Shown in pieces: positions 24,181 to 35,832 of a DNA stretch of 64,000 nucleotides. The stretch lies in NCBI GenBank assembly GCA_963691655.1, contig OY829329.1, positions 52,119,279 to 52,183,278 of the forward strand, read 5' to 3'. A program made the translations under genes and the position numbers. The notes beneath the pieces were generated by a model that saw only the letters and a list, made by a program, of their open reading frames with translations, searched no databases and was not told the DNA's origin. The DNA is from Toxonevra muliebris (lineage: Eukaryota > Arthropoda > Insecta > Diptera > Pallopteridae). Within the stretch, counting starts at the first letter, position 1. Every line of letters starts with the position of its first letter.

Positions 24181-26750
24181 AAAAACTATTATGAAGGAGG
24201 TAGTTGCCAAATTTTTTAGTGATTAATGTTATTCTATTTTTTTGGAGATGTCTTATTATTAATTAATTTTGCCATTTGTGCAGTAAAAGTAAATTACAAA
24301 TGGTGAATTCATAACTTTGTAAGGGTGATTAAGGATTGCTGTTTCGAATTCTGTATCCAGATTTTCTCCATCAAATCTGAGGTTCTAGCTATAAGGGCAA
24401 AAAATTTATGATTTTTTATATATATGCAGTACCTAGAAAAATATTTCTTTTTATTCTAACATCTACGTGTTTCATGCCTAACCAAAAATAGTTTATCATA
24501 AAAAAGCAATCAAAATTTACATGGACTTCAATACCTATAGCCCGCGTTTACCCGAGATCGAGAATCACACATAGTGCCTTCGAGTATAATATTTTACATC
24601 GAAATGTAATTGGGAAAGGAAAAGAAGTATTCCCCCTTGAAAAGTAGTTGGGCTCACTGAAGATCAGAACAACCTTCAGTCATCATCATATTTCAAATTT
24701 TCGTCTGATCTTCAATCAAAAAATTCATTATGTAAAATAAAATACAGTAGTCGGTAAGGCCCCAGTAACTGGGGCTATTTTTTTGCAGAAGAAATCTCTT
24801 TATGAAAAACAAATATGAAAAGAGAACCAAACTACTCGTTGGTGTTTGTTTTATTATTTGTGTATGCAGATAATTCGTTAGATAATTCTGAGAGATGCCG
24901 TTACACGTCTCTTCTCTTTCTCTTATTTATTATTTACTCCCGCTTAAGCAATGATCTTTACAACGATAAATGCAATGCTTTGTTCAATGAGCGAATTGAA
25001 AAAAATTTCCAACGCTAATATTTTGGAATCGGCTTAGCCGATTTTAAATCTGATAATTTTTGGCTAACCTACTCACCAAGCTCTTCAAATATAATATGAT
25101 AGTGTAGCACTTCTGGATCTTCTGGAAAAAAATTGTAGTTACACAAATAAATGTATAGATTAAATGTAATGAAAATTTTAAATTTTATCATCAAAGTCTT
25201 ATGCATTCTCTGCTGGGTTAGTTTGCAAACATTCTATGGCTGCATCATTTTATTTTCAATTTGTCTTTGCACTTTGATATAAGTATTTAAATTATTTTTC
25301 TTTTATATTTTTCTTTCATTTTCGTTTCCTGTAATATTTTCCTTTTTTACCGTTATTTCTTTATTTGCTTTAGGATATTTTAATTAATTTCTTTAGTATA
25401 CCTAAATGCAAGTTATGCATATATTAAATTTATATTATGTATATAGGGTGTTTGTGTTGTGCTGATCAACATGAAGAGAGTGGATAAGGGAAGCTGTGGT
25501 AAGTAAAAATTTATATAGATAAGGAACGTATTTTCACCCTTTTGTCGTCTCCTTTGCATGACTGAATTACTTGGTTTGGCCGAAAATTCTTCGGCATTCT
25601 TTCTGATAATTACTCAACTTTCCTTGAAAGAAGTTCGTACATTTCGAACATTGCACAATCTCTACTAATACCAAACTTCTCAACTCTAAATTTTTTTTTT
25701 TTTTTTTTTGGTCTCTAACGGTACTTCATAAATATAAGCATCAGAAGTGCAAGTATAAATTTAAGTGATTTTTGTATTGTAAAGAGAGTTAAAGTATACT
25801 TAATGTTTGGCAATAAATATCTAAATAAAAAAAGCTTTAAATTCAATTAAACAAAATGGAAGTTGAAAATAGAGGTTTTTTTTAAGCGATAAAATTCTTA
25901 TAACTTTTGGTGTGGTTTTTATCAAATAGTAGTTTTTACCAAGTACCTTTTTCTGTATTTTTTGTACTTTAATTTTAAAGTCATTTAGATTTTCAGTAAC
26001 TTTGAACATTTCTGAAATCTGGTACCATTTGTCACAGGTTCAAGGAAGCAACCACGCAAAAAGAAAACGTTGTTATTGGAATCTGCTTTTGATTTATTAG
26101 TGGAAGACTAAATACATATAAAAAATGCATATGCACTTACATACAAACAAAAGTGTTGGTTCTTTTTTTTTAAATTTTTTTGGGTATCAAAAATTGTATT
26201 AATTTCTTTTTGTTACAATATTTATGTATATATATAATTTTTTTTATCTCGCTAGCTTAGAATAAAAATAAGCTACTTATTATGTATTTGTTTGAATAAT
26301 GTAGGTAGGTATATGTTTCGTTTTAAATACAAATGCTGTATTTAATATAAAAAATTCTGTAAAATGTGAAAAAGGTGACTTAGCACTTAGCAAGTGGGGT
26401 GTGGCCATGCTTATTTTTGAAGATTGAAAAAAAAAATCACAATATTTATATGGCAATTGACTTTAATTTTAGAGTTTTTTTTTTTAAATAAAAGTTGGCC
26501 TTATAGTAGTGTGACCACGAGCATTTTTACAGAAAACCATATTTGCCTAACCAAAAACGTATTCTCAAAATTTCAGATCGACATCTCTATTCTAACTACT
26601 TTGGTCGCTCTCTCCCTCATACCTACATAACCACTGTGCATCAGTGATGAAAAAGTACAAAAGTTTAGGTACAATTTTTTTACAATTTGGCCAAAACAAA
26701 TTTAATACTTAATTACAAAAAAAAATATTCAGTCTTATTCTAAATATTCC
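24181..26750. other. Non-coding AT-rich stretch
   Basis: Poly-T tracts and short AT-rich open frames only. No gene, RNA or clear mobile element recognised. Confidence 0.5.
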
Positions 26751-26843
26751 CATAATGAGACTCCCGGGAGAATTTGTTTCTTTCCGTCATATTCCTATAG
26801 GAAAGGAAAAAAAGGAATAAATTTTCCTGCGAGTTTCATTATG
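26751..26843. repeat. Hairpin mini-element, 93 bp
   Basis: CATAATGAGACTCCCGGGAG at the left pairs with the reverse complement of the right end (CATAATGAAACTCGCAGGAA). The pairing continues through TTTCTTTCC to a tiny central loop (TATA). It ends 38 bp before the pogo-like element. Possibly a small MITE. Confidence 0.6.
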
Positions 26844-27653
26844 AAATAATAGGGCTGCATATTCTTTTTTTGTAAAAAGTAGAGTAGCATCGACAGCAGT
26901 GGGCCACCGTGAGACGAAGGCCACCCGCCATTTTTATTTTCACGAGTGACATATCTGTCAACCGAATATTTTTCTTTTCGTTTATCGACAGGAACTCAGT
27001 TTTCAGTAGGTCATTAAAGCGTGCCGACGTACATTTTTGTTCTCCAGCACTTAGTGCCAAAAATATATACTGTTTTCTTTTTTCTCATTGTGAAAGTTAT
27101 TGTGATTTGCATAAGTTATTCATTGAATTCAATCGGGTAAGTAGCCTTTACTATAGCATTAGACCTAACCTTTAAAACTTTAAAGAGAGTTTAGCATATT
27201 GTCGCGTTGTGTTCTCGCCACGTTATTTCGCGTCAAATAATGCTTGAGTATAGAAGTGGGCCATTTTTTGCAGACAGAAGTGCATTGACGTTCTGTTTCG
27301 ACATTTATTGTTTTTGTATAAACTAATCAAGTAGTTCGATAAATTAATTTGAATGTTTTAGCGACCATGCCACCAAAAAAAGATAAGCCGACTGGCTACG
27401 AACCCATCGACTACGACAAATTGCTTGGTGCTATAAAGCAACTAAAAATTAATACGCGCTGCTTGTGTAGCTGCCGGTATGAGCCGATCAACTTTTCAAC
27501 GTCAGCTGAAACTCGTTGATACCGAATTTGAGGACATCGGCAAGGCCCCCGATGAACAATTGTTGGATTCCCTCAAAGAAAGACCAAAACACGGTGGAAA
27601 AACGGTATTTTTTATAAGTCTTTTAGCTTTATTTATTAATTAATTTTTCATTA

Positions 27654-28857
27654 TTGGAGTATGAATGTATAAACTCGTATTTTTTCGTAATTTGGACATT
27701 TATTGTAAAAAAATGATTATAAATTTATTCTTTAAAGTATTGTCCATCGTTAGCCACAACCTTTTCCCATCTTTCTGGTAGCATACGGACTCCGCGTCGA
27801 AAGAACTCCTCATCTTTTGAGGCTATCCACGAATAGACCCATTTTTTGAGTTCTTCGAAAGAACGGAAGTGCTGTTCAGCCAGGCCATGTGTCATCGATC
27901 AGAACAAGTGGTAATCAGAAGGAGCAATGTCTGGAGAATACGGCGGGGGGGTGGGGTAGCACTTCCCATTTCAGTGTTTCCAAGTATGTTTTTACTTGCC
28001 TTGCAACATGCGGCCGAGCATTGTCGTGCTGAAGAATAACTTCGTCGTGTCTATTCAAAATATTCTGGCCTCTTATCCTTTAATGCTCGGCTAAAACGCA
28101 TCAATTGTATTCGGTAGCGGTCGCCAGTGATTGTTTCATTCGGTTTCAACAGCTCATAATACACGACACCTTTCATATCCCACCAAATACACAGCATGAG
28201 CTTGGATCCATGGATGTTTGGCTTTGCCGTTGATGTTGATGCATGTCCGGGCGGTCCCCATGATTTTTTACGCTTTGGGTTATCGTAACGTATCCACTTT
28301 TCATCGCCAGTCACAATACGATGCAGAAAACCCTTTCTTTTCTGTCGTTCATTCCCAATGCTTTTAATTGTTTAGAAATGGTTGATTGATCAACTCCTAA
28401 AGATTCTGCAAGTTCTTGTTGCGTTTGACATGAATCTTCTTCGAGTAATGCCTTCAATTCTTCATCTTCGAACTTTTTCGGGCCACCTGAACGTTCCCTG
28501 TCTTCAACATCAAAATCACCACTTTTGAAACGGGCATACCACACCTGACACATTCTAACGTCTATAGCACAGTCAGGATAAGCTTCAGGGATCAAACGAT
28601 GTGCTTCAGTTGCATTTTTCTTTAAATGGAAGAAGCAAATTAAAACTTCCCGCAAATGCTGTTTTGTTGGCACGAAATTCGACATTTTCAGCTATAGTAA
28701 AATACTTTTGTAAAATTATGAAAATTATTTGACAGATCAATTCTTATAGTATTTTTAGCGCTCTTCGAGATAGAATAGCTGTCAATGTCAAAAAAATGGC
28801 GCGTTTGATAGATATGAAGTTAGTCACAATTACGAGTTTATACATTCATACTCCCAA
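27654..28857 (-). mobile_element. mariner element (DD34D), 1204 bp, nested
   Basis: TA flanks at 27652-27653 and 28858-28859. The inverted termini TTGGAGTATGAATGTATAAA and TTGGGAGTATGAATGTATAA continue into ACTCGTA. Inserted within the pogo-like element, so it is the younger event. Confidence 0.92.
27725..28685 (-). pseudogene. mariner DD34D transposase, nearly complete, broken
   Basis: The start MSNFVPTKQHLREVL is at 28685. The N-terminal double helix-turn-helix ends near SKQLKALGM. The catalytic part follows after a frame change: MTGDEKWIRYDNPKRKKSW has the first Asp, then WWDMKGVVYYELL. The second Asp is in QHDNARPHVA and the third in APSDYHLF-like sequence, read in shifted frames. The C-terminus ends WEKVVANDGQYFKE. 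Defects are frame changes near 28314 and 28050, one near a run of G at 27943-27950, and a TGA at the position of an expected Arg after HLF. Same group as the copy at 10819, but with different termini. Confidence 0.88.
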
Positions 28858-29695
28858 TATTTGGATGAAGTCGGTCCACTTAATCGCGTTACATCGAAGA
28901 AAAAATCGAACCGTGGACGAAAACCAATGCAAAGCACCATCATAACATCGCTCGAAAATAGGAAAGTAGCAGAAGATGCAGCTGCAAACCGACGCTAATC
29001 AAACACCCTTCCTCCGAAAAAGCGTCCTAAAAAAAGGTGAAACGTTCTGCACCTTCGTCATTCTCAAGAGAAGATCGTGACTTTTGTTTGATTTGCACTA
29101 AATTGATGCCACACAAAATGACAAAGTACAATTTAATCGAATGCAACACATGCGAGCGTCCGTTTCATCTGAAGTGCGTCGACATGAGAAATAGAGGCTA
29201 TTTCACGCGCCAAAGTTGTGACTCTGATCTTTTTATCCTTTTCTTCACATTTTTTTCATTATTAATTTTTTAACTTTTTTCTGTATTTTTGAGGCAACAT
29301 AATAAACAATATTACACATGAAAATTGGTTTTTACAATAAATCGCAAAAATTAATTAATTAATATAAAAAATCATAGTGCTTGATCCTTTTACTTGTTTT
29401 AGATGAAAAACTTTGGTGGCCCACTTCTGTCTGCAAAATCGTGAAATCGCAAATTTCTCTTTTTTTACTTAACGATGTAAAACAATATGTTAAAATTCAA
29501 AATTTTAAAATATGTGTTTGCCGAAAATTATATAATCCCTCTTTCTACAAATAAACGCAATTAGTGTTCAAAAATATTAATTTTTGAACATTCTATAGCA
29601 AGAAAACCAAAGTGTGGCCCACTTCTGCCGGCGCTACTCTACCTATATAAATTTAACTTGCCTGTACTGTATTGCTTGACTACAAAGCTCTGATA

Positions 29696-29888
29696 TTGCT
29701 GTTTATAAAGGGAAAAATATTGCAATAATAGTTTTCCAAATGGGTGCCAAAAGAGGGTCAAAATCGTAAGATGATTTTTACAATTTAGCAAAATTTTTAT
29801 GAAATTATGACTTTAAACCTACTAATAAACATTATCCGATTTCAAAAATTATTTTTGCATTACGTATGTTTCCTTTTATAAACAGTAA
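29696..29888. mobile_element. Tc1/mariner-type MITE, 193 bp
   Basis: TA flanks at 29694-29695 and 29889-29890. The termini TTGCTGTTTATAAAGGGAAA and TTACTGTTTATAAAAGGAAA are inverted repeats. No coding sequence. Lies 55 bp beyond the pogo-like element. Confidence 0.7.
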
Positions 29889-30079
29889 TAATTGCTGAAC
29901 ATTTTTGAAAGTTGACAAAAAAAAGAGAAACCAACTTCAATAAAAATAATTTTATTTATTCTATGCCATATAAATGATATATGGATAAATCAATGAGAAT
30001 GAGTTACAATAGTTATATACCGAGTATCGTTTTAATGCTTTCTATAGTTTTTTTAATTGTTAAATTAAATTTCTTACAA

Positions 30080-31030
30080 AAACGATGAACCAATGATGTA
30101 TATTGCTAATGCTAGGTGTCTGCTTTTTGCTGATGATATGAAATTATATCTTAAACTTAATAGACCATCTGATGCTTTAAAATTGCAATTAGACTTAAAT
30201 TCAGTATATGATTGGTGTGTGAAAAATCGTTTATTTCTTAATATTGAGAAATGTTTCGTTTCCACCTATACTAAGTCGAGCATGCCCTTAGTTACATCGT
30301 ATGTTCTTGATAATTCACAGCTTAAACGAGTCAGTATTTTCAAAGATCTCGGGCTAATTTTTGATACAAAATTCTCTTTTGTAGATCATTTAAATTTCCT
30401 AATACCTAAGGCCTATTCTTTACTAGCTTTTATTTTGAGAAACAGCTTACATTTCTCAGATCCCTATACACTTAAGTCTTTATTTTTATCATTAGTTCGA
30501 TCGAGGTTAGAATATGCCGCCCTGATTTGGAATCCATATTATGCCTCTCATGTCTTACGTCTTGAGCGAGTCCAAAAATCATTTTTACGGTTCGCTCTGC
30601 GATATTTAAATTTTTTGAATCCAATTCCCTCATATAATGCTCGCTGTAAGCTCATAAACTTAAAATCTTTAGAGAGTAGAAGAACTATTTTATCTCAGTT
30701 ATTTATTTCTGATGTAGTTATGGGGCGGGTCGATTGTCCTGATCTCCTTCAATTAATTAGTTTTAATATACCTGCTAAAGCGCTACGCCACTTCGATGTA
30801 TTCCATTTAGGCACTTGCCGCACAACCAATTTATAGAGCCCTTACTGAGTTCAATTCTTTGCCATCAAAAGTTGATATTGATTTAATAAATTCCAAAGAT
30901 TCATTAAGAATCATTTATAATGAAATGTATTAGTTAGATTAAGTTAGTATTAATTATCATTGTTTTGAACTGCGATTAGTCTGTAAGAACTTTGTTTCAT
31001 AGACTGAATAAATCAACTAAATAAATAAAT
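30080..31030 (+). mobile_element. 5'-truncated LINE with 3' AATAAA-type tail
   Basis: A non-LTR retrotransposon fragment that starts inside the reverse transcriptase. It runs through the end of ORF2 and a short 3' UTR, and finishes in an (AAAT)n-like tail near 31010-31030. Truncation at the 5' end is typical of target-primed reverse transcription. I found no certain target duplication. Confidence 0.8.
30093..30933 (+). pseudogene. LINE reverse transcriptase, C-terminal half
   Basis: The sequence begins just before the catalytic motif FADD (CLLFADDMKLYLKL), the second and third RT aspartates. The thumb and C-terminal region follow (NIEKCFVSTY, KDLGLIFDTKFSFVDH, RSRLEYAALIWNPYY, LERVQKSFLRFALRYL). 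A frameshift near 30815 moves the end to another frame (YRALTEFNSLPSKVD...), stopping at the TAG near 30933. The LEYAALIWNPYY block resembles CR1/jockey-group elements; the clade is inference. Endonuclease, ORF1 and RT fingers are absent. Confidence 0.82.
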
Positions 31031-31330
31031 ATATTATTTTAGGTACATTCATGCTCATTTAAGTACAACTTTTTTGGTAAATTGGGTGCAATTTGAAATT
31101 TGGAAATTCCACCACTGCTGTGCATTGACACTTTATCGACCTGTATCGATTACTTATCTCTTTTTGGTAATAGTCTAGAGCTACCATGTCCATTTATTTA
31201 TGTAGGACGTCCGCTTAAACTGATAACCATTCTCGCTTTGCAGTATCAAGAGTGTTGAGATAAATTGTCATCTCTTGCTATGTTTCCGATTGCTTTGGCT
31301 TATCCATTTAACCTTACAATCATTTGGGGA

Positions 31331-31895
31331 TAAACTTAAGTCAAATGTTCATTTGACACGATACATTTTTTTACATTGTTTGACGCCATTTAGCAGTCAA
31401 ATATTGCGAAGCAGATCAGCACGCAACTTAACTTTGTTCCCAAATTAAAATTTGACATCATATCAAAAAGCTATACATATAAAAAAAAAAAATTTAATTA
31501 TTGTATAATTTTTTGTCAATTGCTGAATTAGCAGAAAAATGCATTTGGCAGTGCAAACGACAATTGGGTAATCAACCATGCTTAAGAACTATTTCGAGGA
31601 TTGCAAGAATTGCACCATCAGGAGCAATTCTTGCAGAGCTGTCGCTCCGCTAATTTGGAAACAAAGTTACTCAATTCCAAAAAGGCATTGCTGGACGGAC
31701 CGTCTGGTCATTGCAAAATGAATTTCTATCAAACTATTTGACACTATCATATTTCGCTCAATCATATTGTTTGGCAAATAGTTGATATTACGTTTGGGTC
31801 AAACGCTGTCTAACGATTGCTTGTCAAATAAAATTTGCCGATTACACTATTAGGCATTGTTTGGCAAAGAAAATGTCAAACGTTTTACATTTTGT
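31331..31895. repeat. TTTGAC-rich segment with central hairpin
   Basis: About nine TTTGAC/GTCAAA words in 560 bp. At the middle TGCAAGAATTGC (31602-31613) pairs perfectly with GCAATTCTTGCA (31624-31635). The arrangement looks like a small non-coding element, but terminal repeats are not clean. Confidence 0.4.
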
Positions 31896-32066
31896 GAAAT
31901 AATCTAATCATATAATCATAATTGGCAGAATTAATTCACTAGCAATAAATTTATAAAAAACTTTTAATTTTAAACTAAGTAATAGTTAATTATTGTTTAT
32001 TGCAGATAATGCAGTTAAACATCTTCAAATTTTTCATGCTGAATAGAAACACATATATGTATTTAT

Positions 32067-32751
32067 CAGGGCCGTAGCCAGGATTTTTTTTCGGGGGGGT
32101 TTTCATTCGAAGAAAATTGACATTGACTTGCCATTACTGATGATGAGCCCGACCTCAAAACAATTACCAAAAATACTAAAAATAGTCAGAGGCTCATTTT
32201 TTTCAAATGATTATCAGTGCGAATTTGGGCCATGATAAGGAATCCGGATGAGGTTGGCTTATATTCCGGAAATTCGTGCAGTTACTGCATTTAAAGAGGT
32301 CTTCCGAGTCGGGGTGCTCTGAGCAATAATGGGTTAAAAATTAATTACATTTTAAGATTGTTTCCTAGAACTTTGGAGCTGATCCACTACTACTGACCTA
32401 CATGGGCTTTGCGAATAAAATGGTTCCTAGTGTTTGTGAATAAATTTTTTATACTGAACACGAATCTGAGTTCAAAAATTTCCCATCACGCCACGTTTTA
32501 GAAAAAATGGAATGGAAAACCCTAAAATAGAATTTTTGGCCATTTTTTTAAATTGGAGAGCTGAACACTAACGCATAGTTTAACTAAGACTTCAAGTTTA
32601 TTTTTTTATATTTGACTGTTTAGAAAGAAACCGATGGAAGTAAAAAATATTTAAAAACTGTTCAATAGATTTTATTTAGATTTTTTTTTCATCCATTGGC
32701 AATGAATATCAAAAAATAGAAAAAGCCCTCCCCCCTCTAAATACGGCCTTG
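32067..32751. mobile_element. hAT MITE, 685 bp, 8-bp TSD
   Basis: A perfect 8-bp duplication GTATTTAT lies at 32059-32066 and 32752-32759. The left end is CAGGGCCGTAGCCAGG. The right end read inward is CAAGGCCGTATTTAGAGG. C/G-rich runs lie just inside both ends. The CAGGG(G)CCGTAGCCAGG terminus is a well-known hAT-type end in animals. No transposase. Confidence 0.85.
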
Positions 32752-32759
32752 GTATTTAT

Positions 32760-34150
32760 AGTAAGTCGATGGAATTTTCGATTTCTTGCATTTTCTGCTT
32801 TTTAAACTCTTTGAAAATAGCAAATTATAAGGTATATGAGCTTATGTAATATACTTTGATGAATTTGTTGCTGTACTGATGCTTTCGCAGTCTTCCAATG
32901 AATTTACTACTATGCCTCTAAAAAGGATACACATGTTTGTTAAATCATCTAGAACATACCATACACAATTGCTAGCAACTAAAATAATTGCAAGTACAAA
33001 ACATTATTTGCATATGTATACATGCATATTTCCATGTATGAGTGTATGCATGTGTAGCATTAATTATTGCAACTATTAATCAGTAGAGATGAGCAAGAAC
33101 AAGAACAAATACTTCAATCAATGTGGTGCAACGTAAACAAATAGAAAATACACACACATAAATACAAAGTATTCGTATAACATATCTATTTGTATGTATG
33201 TAGATGTATAAAGTAATATGTAACCTAAACAACCACAGCAGCAACAATTGCAGCTAACTACACTGACCGACAAAAATCAAGGTTTAGAAAAACTGGAAGG
33301 TTTTTATATTTGTACCGGCGTTATAAAAGTTTGTTTCAGGGAAAGAAATTTACTGTTGTAATATCGCCAAAATGGCCAAAATTTAGTATCACGCTGCGAT
33401 AGGAGTCTCTACGCCTTCATATCCCACCACCGTCTGGATCCACCGATAAAAGCATCAAAAAAATCCACCAAATAAATTTGGTTGACCGTCCAATTAAAAT
33501 CAGAGCTTGCTAAGGTTGTGGACATATTTTAGTATGGAGGAATTCTGAAAATTTGGGCACGCCACAGCTTTTTCCGTGTAGTCTGCTGTTTAGTATCAAA
33601 AACGCATTCGAACATGAGAATTTGGTTTGAAATGACCTGGCGTCATTTACTATTTGGCAGAGTTAAAAGGTTGGAGCATCAAAAAGTGTATAGACCTAAA
33701 AGAAAATTATGTTTCAGAAAAAACAAGGAAATAAAAAAATGTTAAAATGTTTAAAGGTTTTTTGGAGTTTAAAACCTCATACTAAAATTCTGGTGCAAAA
33801 AAAACCAAAATATTTTATATTTTATTACACTAAAGCTATTAATTAGAAATGGACAAGCTTTAAATCTGCGTAAGAAAAAATCTGATGCAATCTTCTAAAT
33901 GCCGGGGCACGAGTAAATTTATGAGAGCTCTATAAGGATCTACTATCTGATCTTTGTTATTTGACGCCATCGATTCTTCGTGTAGAAACACAATGGAGAA
34001 AATAACATAAAAAAAACCAGCATAATTAAGACGAATTCACCGACCTCTCTCTGAATCCGCCTTATCTTCTTGATCTTTTACTTTTCAAATAAAACTTCAA
34101 TTCTATCTTTAACAAGATTGAAGTTTTGTATGCACATATTTTCTACTTTC
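32760..34150. other. Non-coding AT-rich stretch
   Basis: Nothing recognised beyond short AT-rich open frames and TATG/CACA microsatellites near 33010 and 33150-33200. Confidence 0.5.
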
Positions 34151-34275
34151 TTTGTAGTTACAATAGACGACCTCAATAGTCTCGTGGGTAGTACACTAGG
34201 CTTTCATCCGGGAGGTTCGGGTTCGATTCCCGTCTTCGTCTGGTGGTTAATTTTCATAACTTTCTTATATTCACT

Positions 34276-34725
34276 ACCTGCACAATTGGTGTCCCTCTTA
34301 CGTCTATTAAATTAGCCATTAAGCAAAACTACCTTGAAAAAGCAAAAAGATCCTGGGTAGCGGAGCATACCTGTGGTATTACCAGGTTAACATCGACCAC
34401 TATGGACAATAGACGAACTAGACAGCTACTCAACCTTAGCAGAAACTCCATCAGCATTACGACTTCGGTGCTCACGGGACACTGCATAATGGGGAGAAAT
34501 GCTGCATGACTAGGACTGCCATTCAATGACTTCTGTCGGGGCTGCGGCTCTGAGGAGGAAGAAGAAACAGTCCTCCATTTCATGTGCGAATGCCCATCCC
34601 TGGCCAGGAGGAGACTAAAACTCCTGCGCTCACCTTTCTTCACTAGTCTGTCCGAGCTATCATCCGTAAATATTAAGGACATAGCCAGATTCATTATGGA
34701 ATCCTCATGGTTCTCCTATCCGTAA
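34276..34725 (+). pseudogene. LINE ORF2 C-terminus with CCHC-type knuckle
   Basis: The frame runs from the insertion junction to the TAA at 34723. The visible motifs are KAKRSWVAEHTCGITRLTS, LLTGHCIMGRN-like sequence (here VLTGHCIMGRNAA) and a zinc-knuckle-like FCRGCG...LHFMCECP. The tail is RFIMESSWFSYP. One TGA stop (an Arg CGA to TGA change) follows GRNAA. The homologous fragment at 62766-63311 has the preceding RNase H end, so the parent is an RNase H-bearing LINE. Confidence 0.8.
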
Positions 34726-34821
34726 ATGGGGGAGTCGTTTCGTACTGTGGTATCACAATGAGCCTAAATGTGCTTAAGTGTGCTTTCAAGCAGAATGCTG
34801 CCACTCCAACCTAACCTAACC
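34276..34821 (+). mobile_element. 5'-truncated LINE fragment, nested in SINE
   Basis: A 10-bp duplication TATATTCACT lies at 34266-34275 and 34822-34831. The fragment contains the last ~150 codons of ORF2 and a 3' UTR ending CCACTCCAACCTAACCTAAC. Same family type as 62593-63312. Confidence 0.88.
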
Positions 34822-35039
34822 TATATTCACTTTCAGTATAAAGTATATGAGAATTATAAGATAGTGTACAAGTACACACCTTGGTTGGTAATAGCAAAAC
34901 CACCAAGCCGATAAATATTGCCACACCACCGTTTGGAATTGGCGTTAAACTGCAGGTCCAACTATATGGTATCACAATAGGCCGTTCGGGCCTAAGTGTG
35001 TCTCTCTACAGCCACTCCAACCTAACCTTGTAGTTACAA

Positions 35040-35824
35040 GTAAAAACCAAAATAAATAAATCGAATTCAAAGAAGAAAATTTGTACAGTTGCACTTCGCT
35101 AATAACTTGTTGTTTTCTTTATCTCTTACTGTTCTTAAAATACTCTCTCTTTTCGGATATATTATATATTGTCATAACCCTTTTCCTTCTATCTCTTACA
35201 AGATCGAAGTTGTTTCTCTTTCGTAGTATTCGTTTCCATCGTGTGTAATGACACATACAGTTTTTTTTTTTTTTTTTGTGTTGGACTGTGCTATCTGTCT
35301 ATCTATTGCGGCTTTGAATCATTATACGAATGTCTGTCTTTATAGAGCTTGCTTTCGCTCTACTGCCACTGTACTTGGCACAATGTTGGACTAATTAGAT
35401 GCGAGTGAGTATGCGACACAGCTCATCTTTGGTTTGTGTAAATTAATCCCCAAAGGCATGTGAGTTTCACTTTGCTCTATTAGTAAGTAGCAAGCAATAG
35501 TCAGTGTAGCAGCAAAAGCAACAGCAATAACAATAGCAGCAAGAAGTAACAATAGCAGAAGAAATAGTGACAGCAGAAGCAGTTGACCACAATGTCTACT
35601 CGTACATACATATATTGTATGTTGCTACTTGCTTACCCTCTGTTGCACTTTCTATGTATTCCATGTGTATCTAGGCAATTTTAATTGTTGCTGACATAGC
35701 ATTCAACACTATCAGTGTATATATGTACACACACATACGCGCCCACATTTACATTAAGAATATTGTTGTATAGGTCACCCTAACACATCAATGGCAACAT
35801 AACTAACAACCTACAACAACAGCA
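35040..35824. other. Non-coding stretch with CAA/CAG-rich tract
   Basis: Mixed AGCAAC/AACAATAGCAGC repeats at about 35510-35590. No gene recognised. Confidence 0.5.
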
Positions 35825-35832
35825 ATAGTAGC

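Larger units (their letters stand above)
27367..29272 (+). pseudogene. pogo-like transposase remnant: psq HTH + PHD finger
   Basis: The N-terminal part begins at the ATG 27367 (MPPKKDKPTGYEPIDYDKLL). After one frameshift it gives a pipsqueak-like helix-turn-helix (AACVAAGMSRSTFQRQLK), and it ends near 27603. The C-terminal part resumes after the nested mariner near 28863 (DEVGPLNRVTSKKKSN), has a stop after AAANRR, and continues through KKRPKK. It ends in a PHD-type zinc finger: CLIC, then CNTC, then HLKC, then a single Cys (QSCDSD). The whole DDE catalytic domain is missing. A donor-like GTAAGT near 27137 and TTTTAG just before the ATG suggest a 5' UTR intron. Fusion of a psq HTH with a C-terminal PHD finger is known among insect pogo/Tigger-like proteins; the assignment is inference. 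Confidence 0.65.
26882..29639 (+). mobile_element. pogo-like element with PHD-finger tail, core deleted
   Basis: The termini GAGTAGCATCGACAGCAG and GAGTAGCGCCGGCAGAAG (both followed by TGGGCCAC) are inverted repeats, flanked by TA at 26880-26881 and 29640-29641. A second pair of related inverted boxes lies inside: AGAAGTGGGCC and GCAGACAGAAGTG at 27255-27287, against GTGGCCCACTTCTGTCTGC at 29416-29434. These are plausible transposase-binding subterminal repeats. The interior holds the two ends of a transposase gene. A complete mariner at 27654-28857 is nested within it. Confidence 0.75.
34164..35027 (+). mobile_element. tRNA-derived SINE split by a LINE insertion
   Basis: A perfect 12-bp duplication TTGTAGTTACAA flanks it at 34152-34163 and 35028-35039. 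The head (34164-34275) has an A-box-like TAGTCTCGTGG and a perfect B box GGTTCGATTCC. The body and tail lie at 34832-35027. The body (TTGGTTGGTAATAGCAAA, then GGAATTGGCGTTAAACTG) is shared with the SINE at 48454. The 3' end (GGTATCACAATAGG, CCTAAGTGTG, CCACTCCAACCTAACC) matches the 3' end of the LINE fragments at 34276 and 62593. Without the insertion the SINE is about 308 bp. Confidence 0.88.

Noticed and set aside
34164..34260. A functional tRNA gene
   Set aside because: The B box is perfect, but flanking target duplications, SINE body and LINE-like tail show it is a SINE head, and no clean cloverleaf is apparent.
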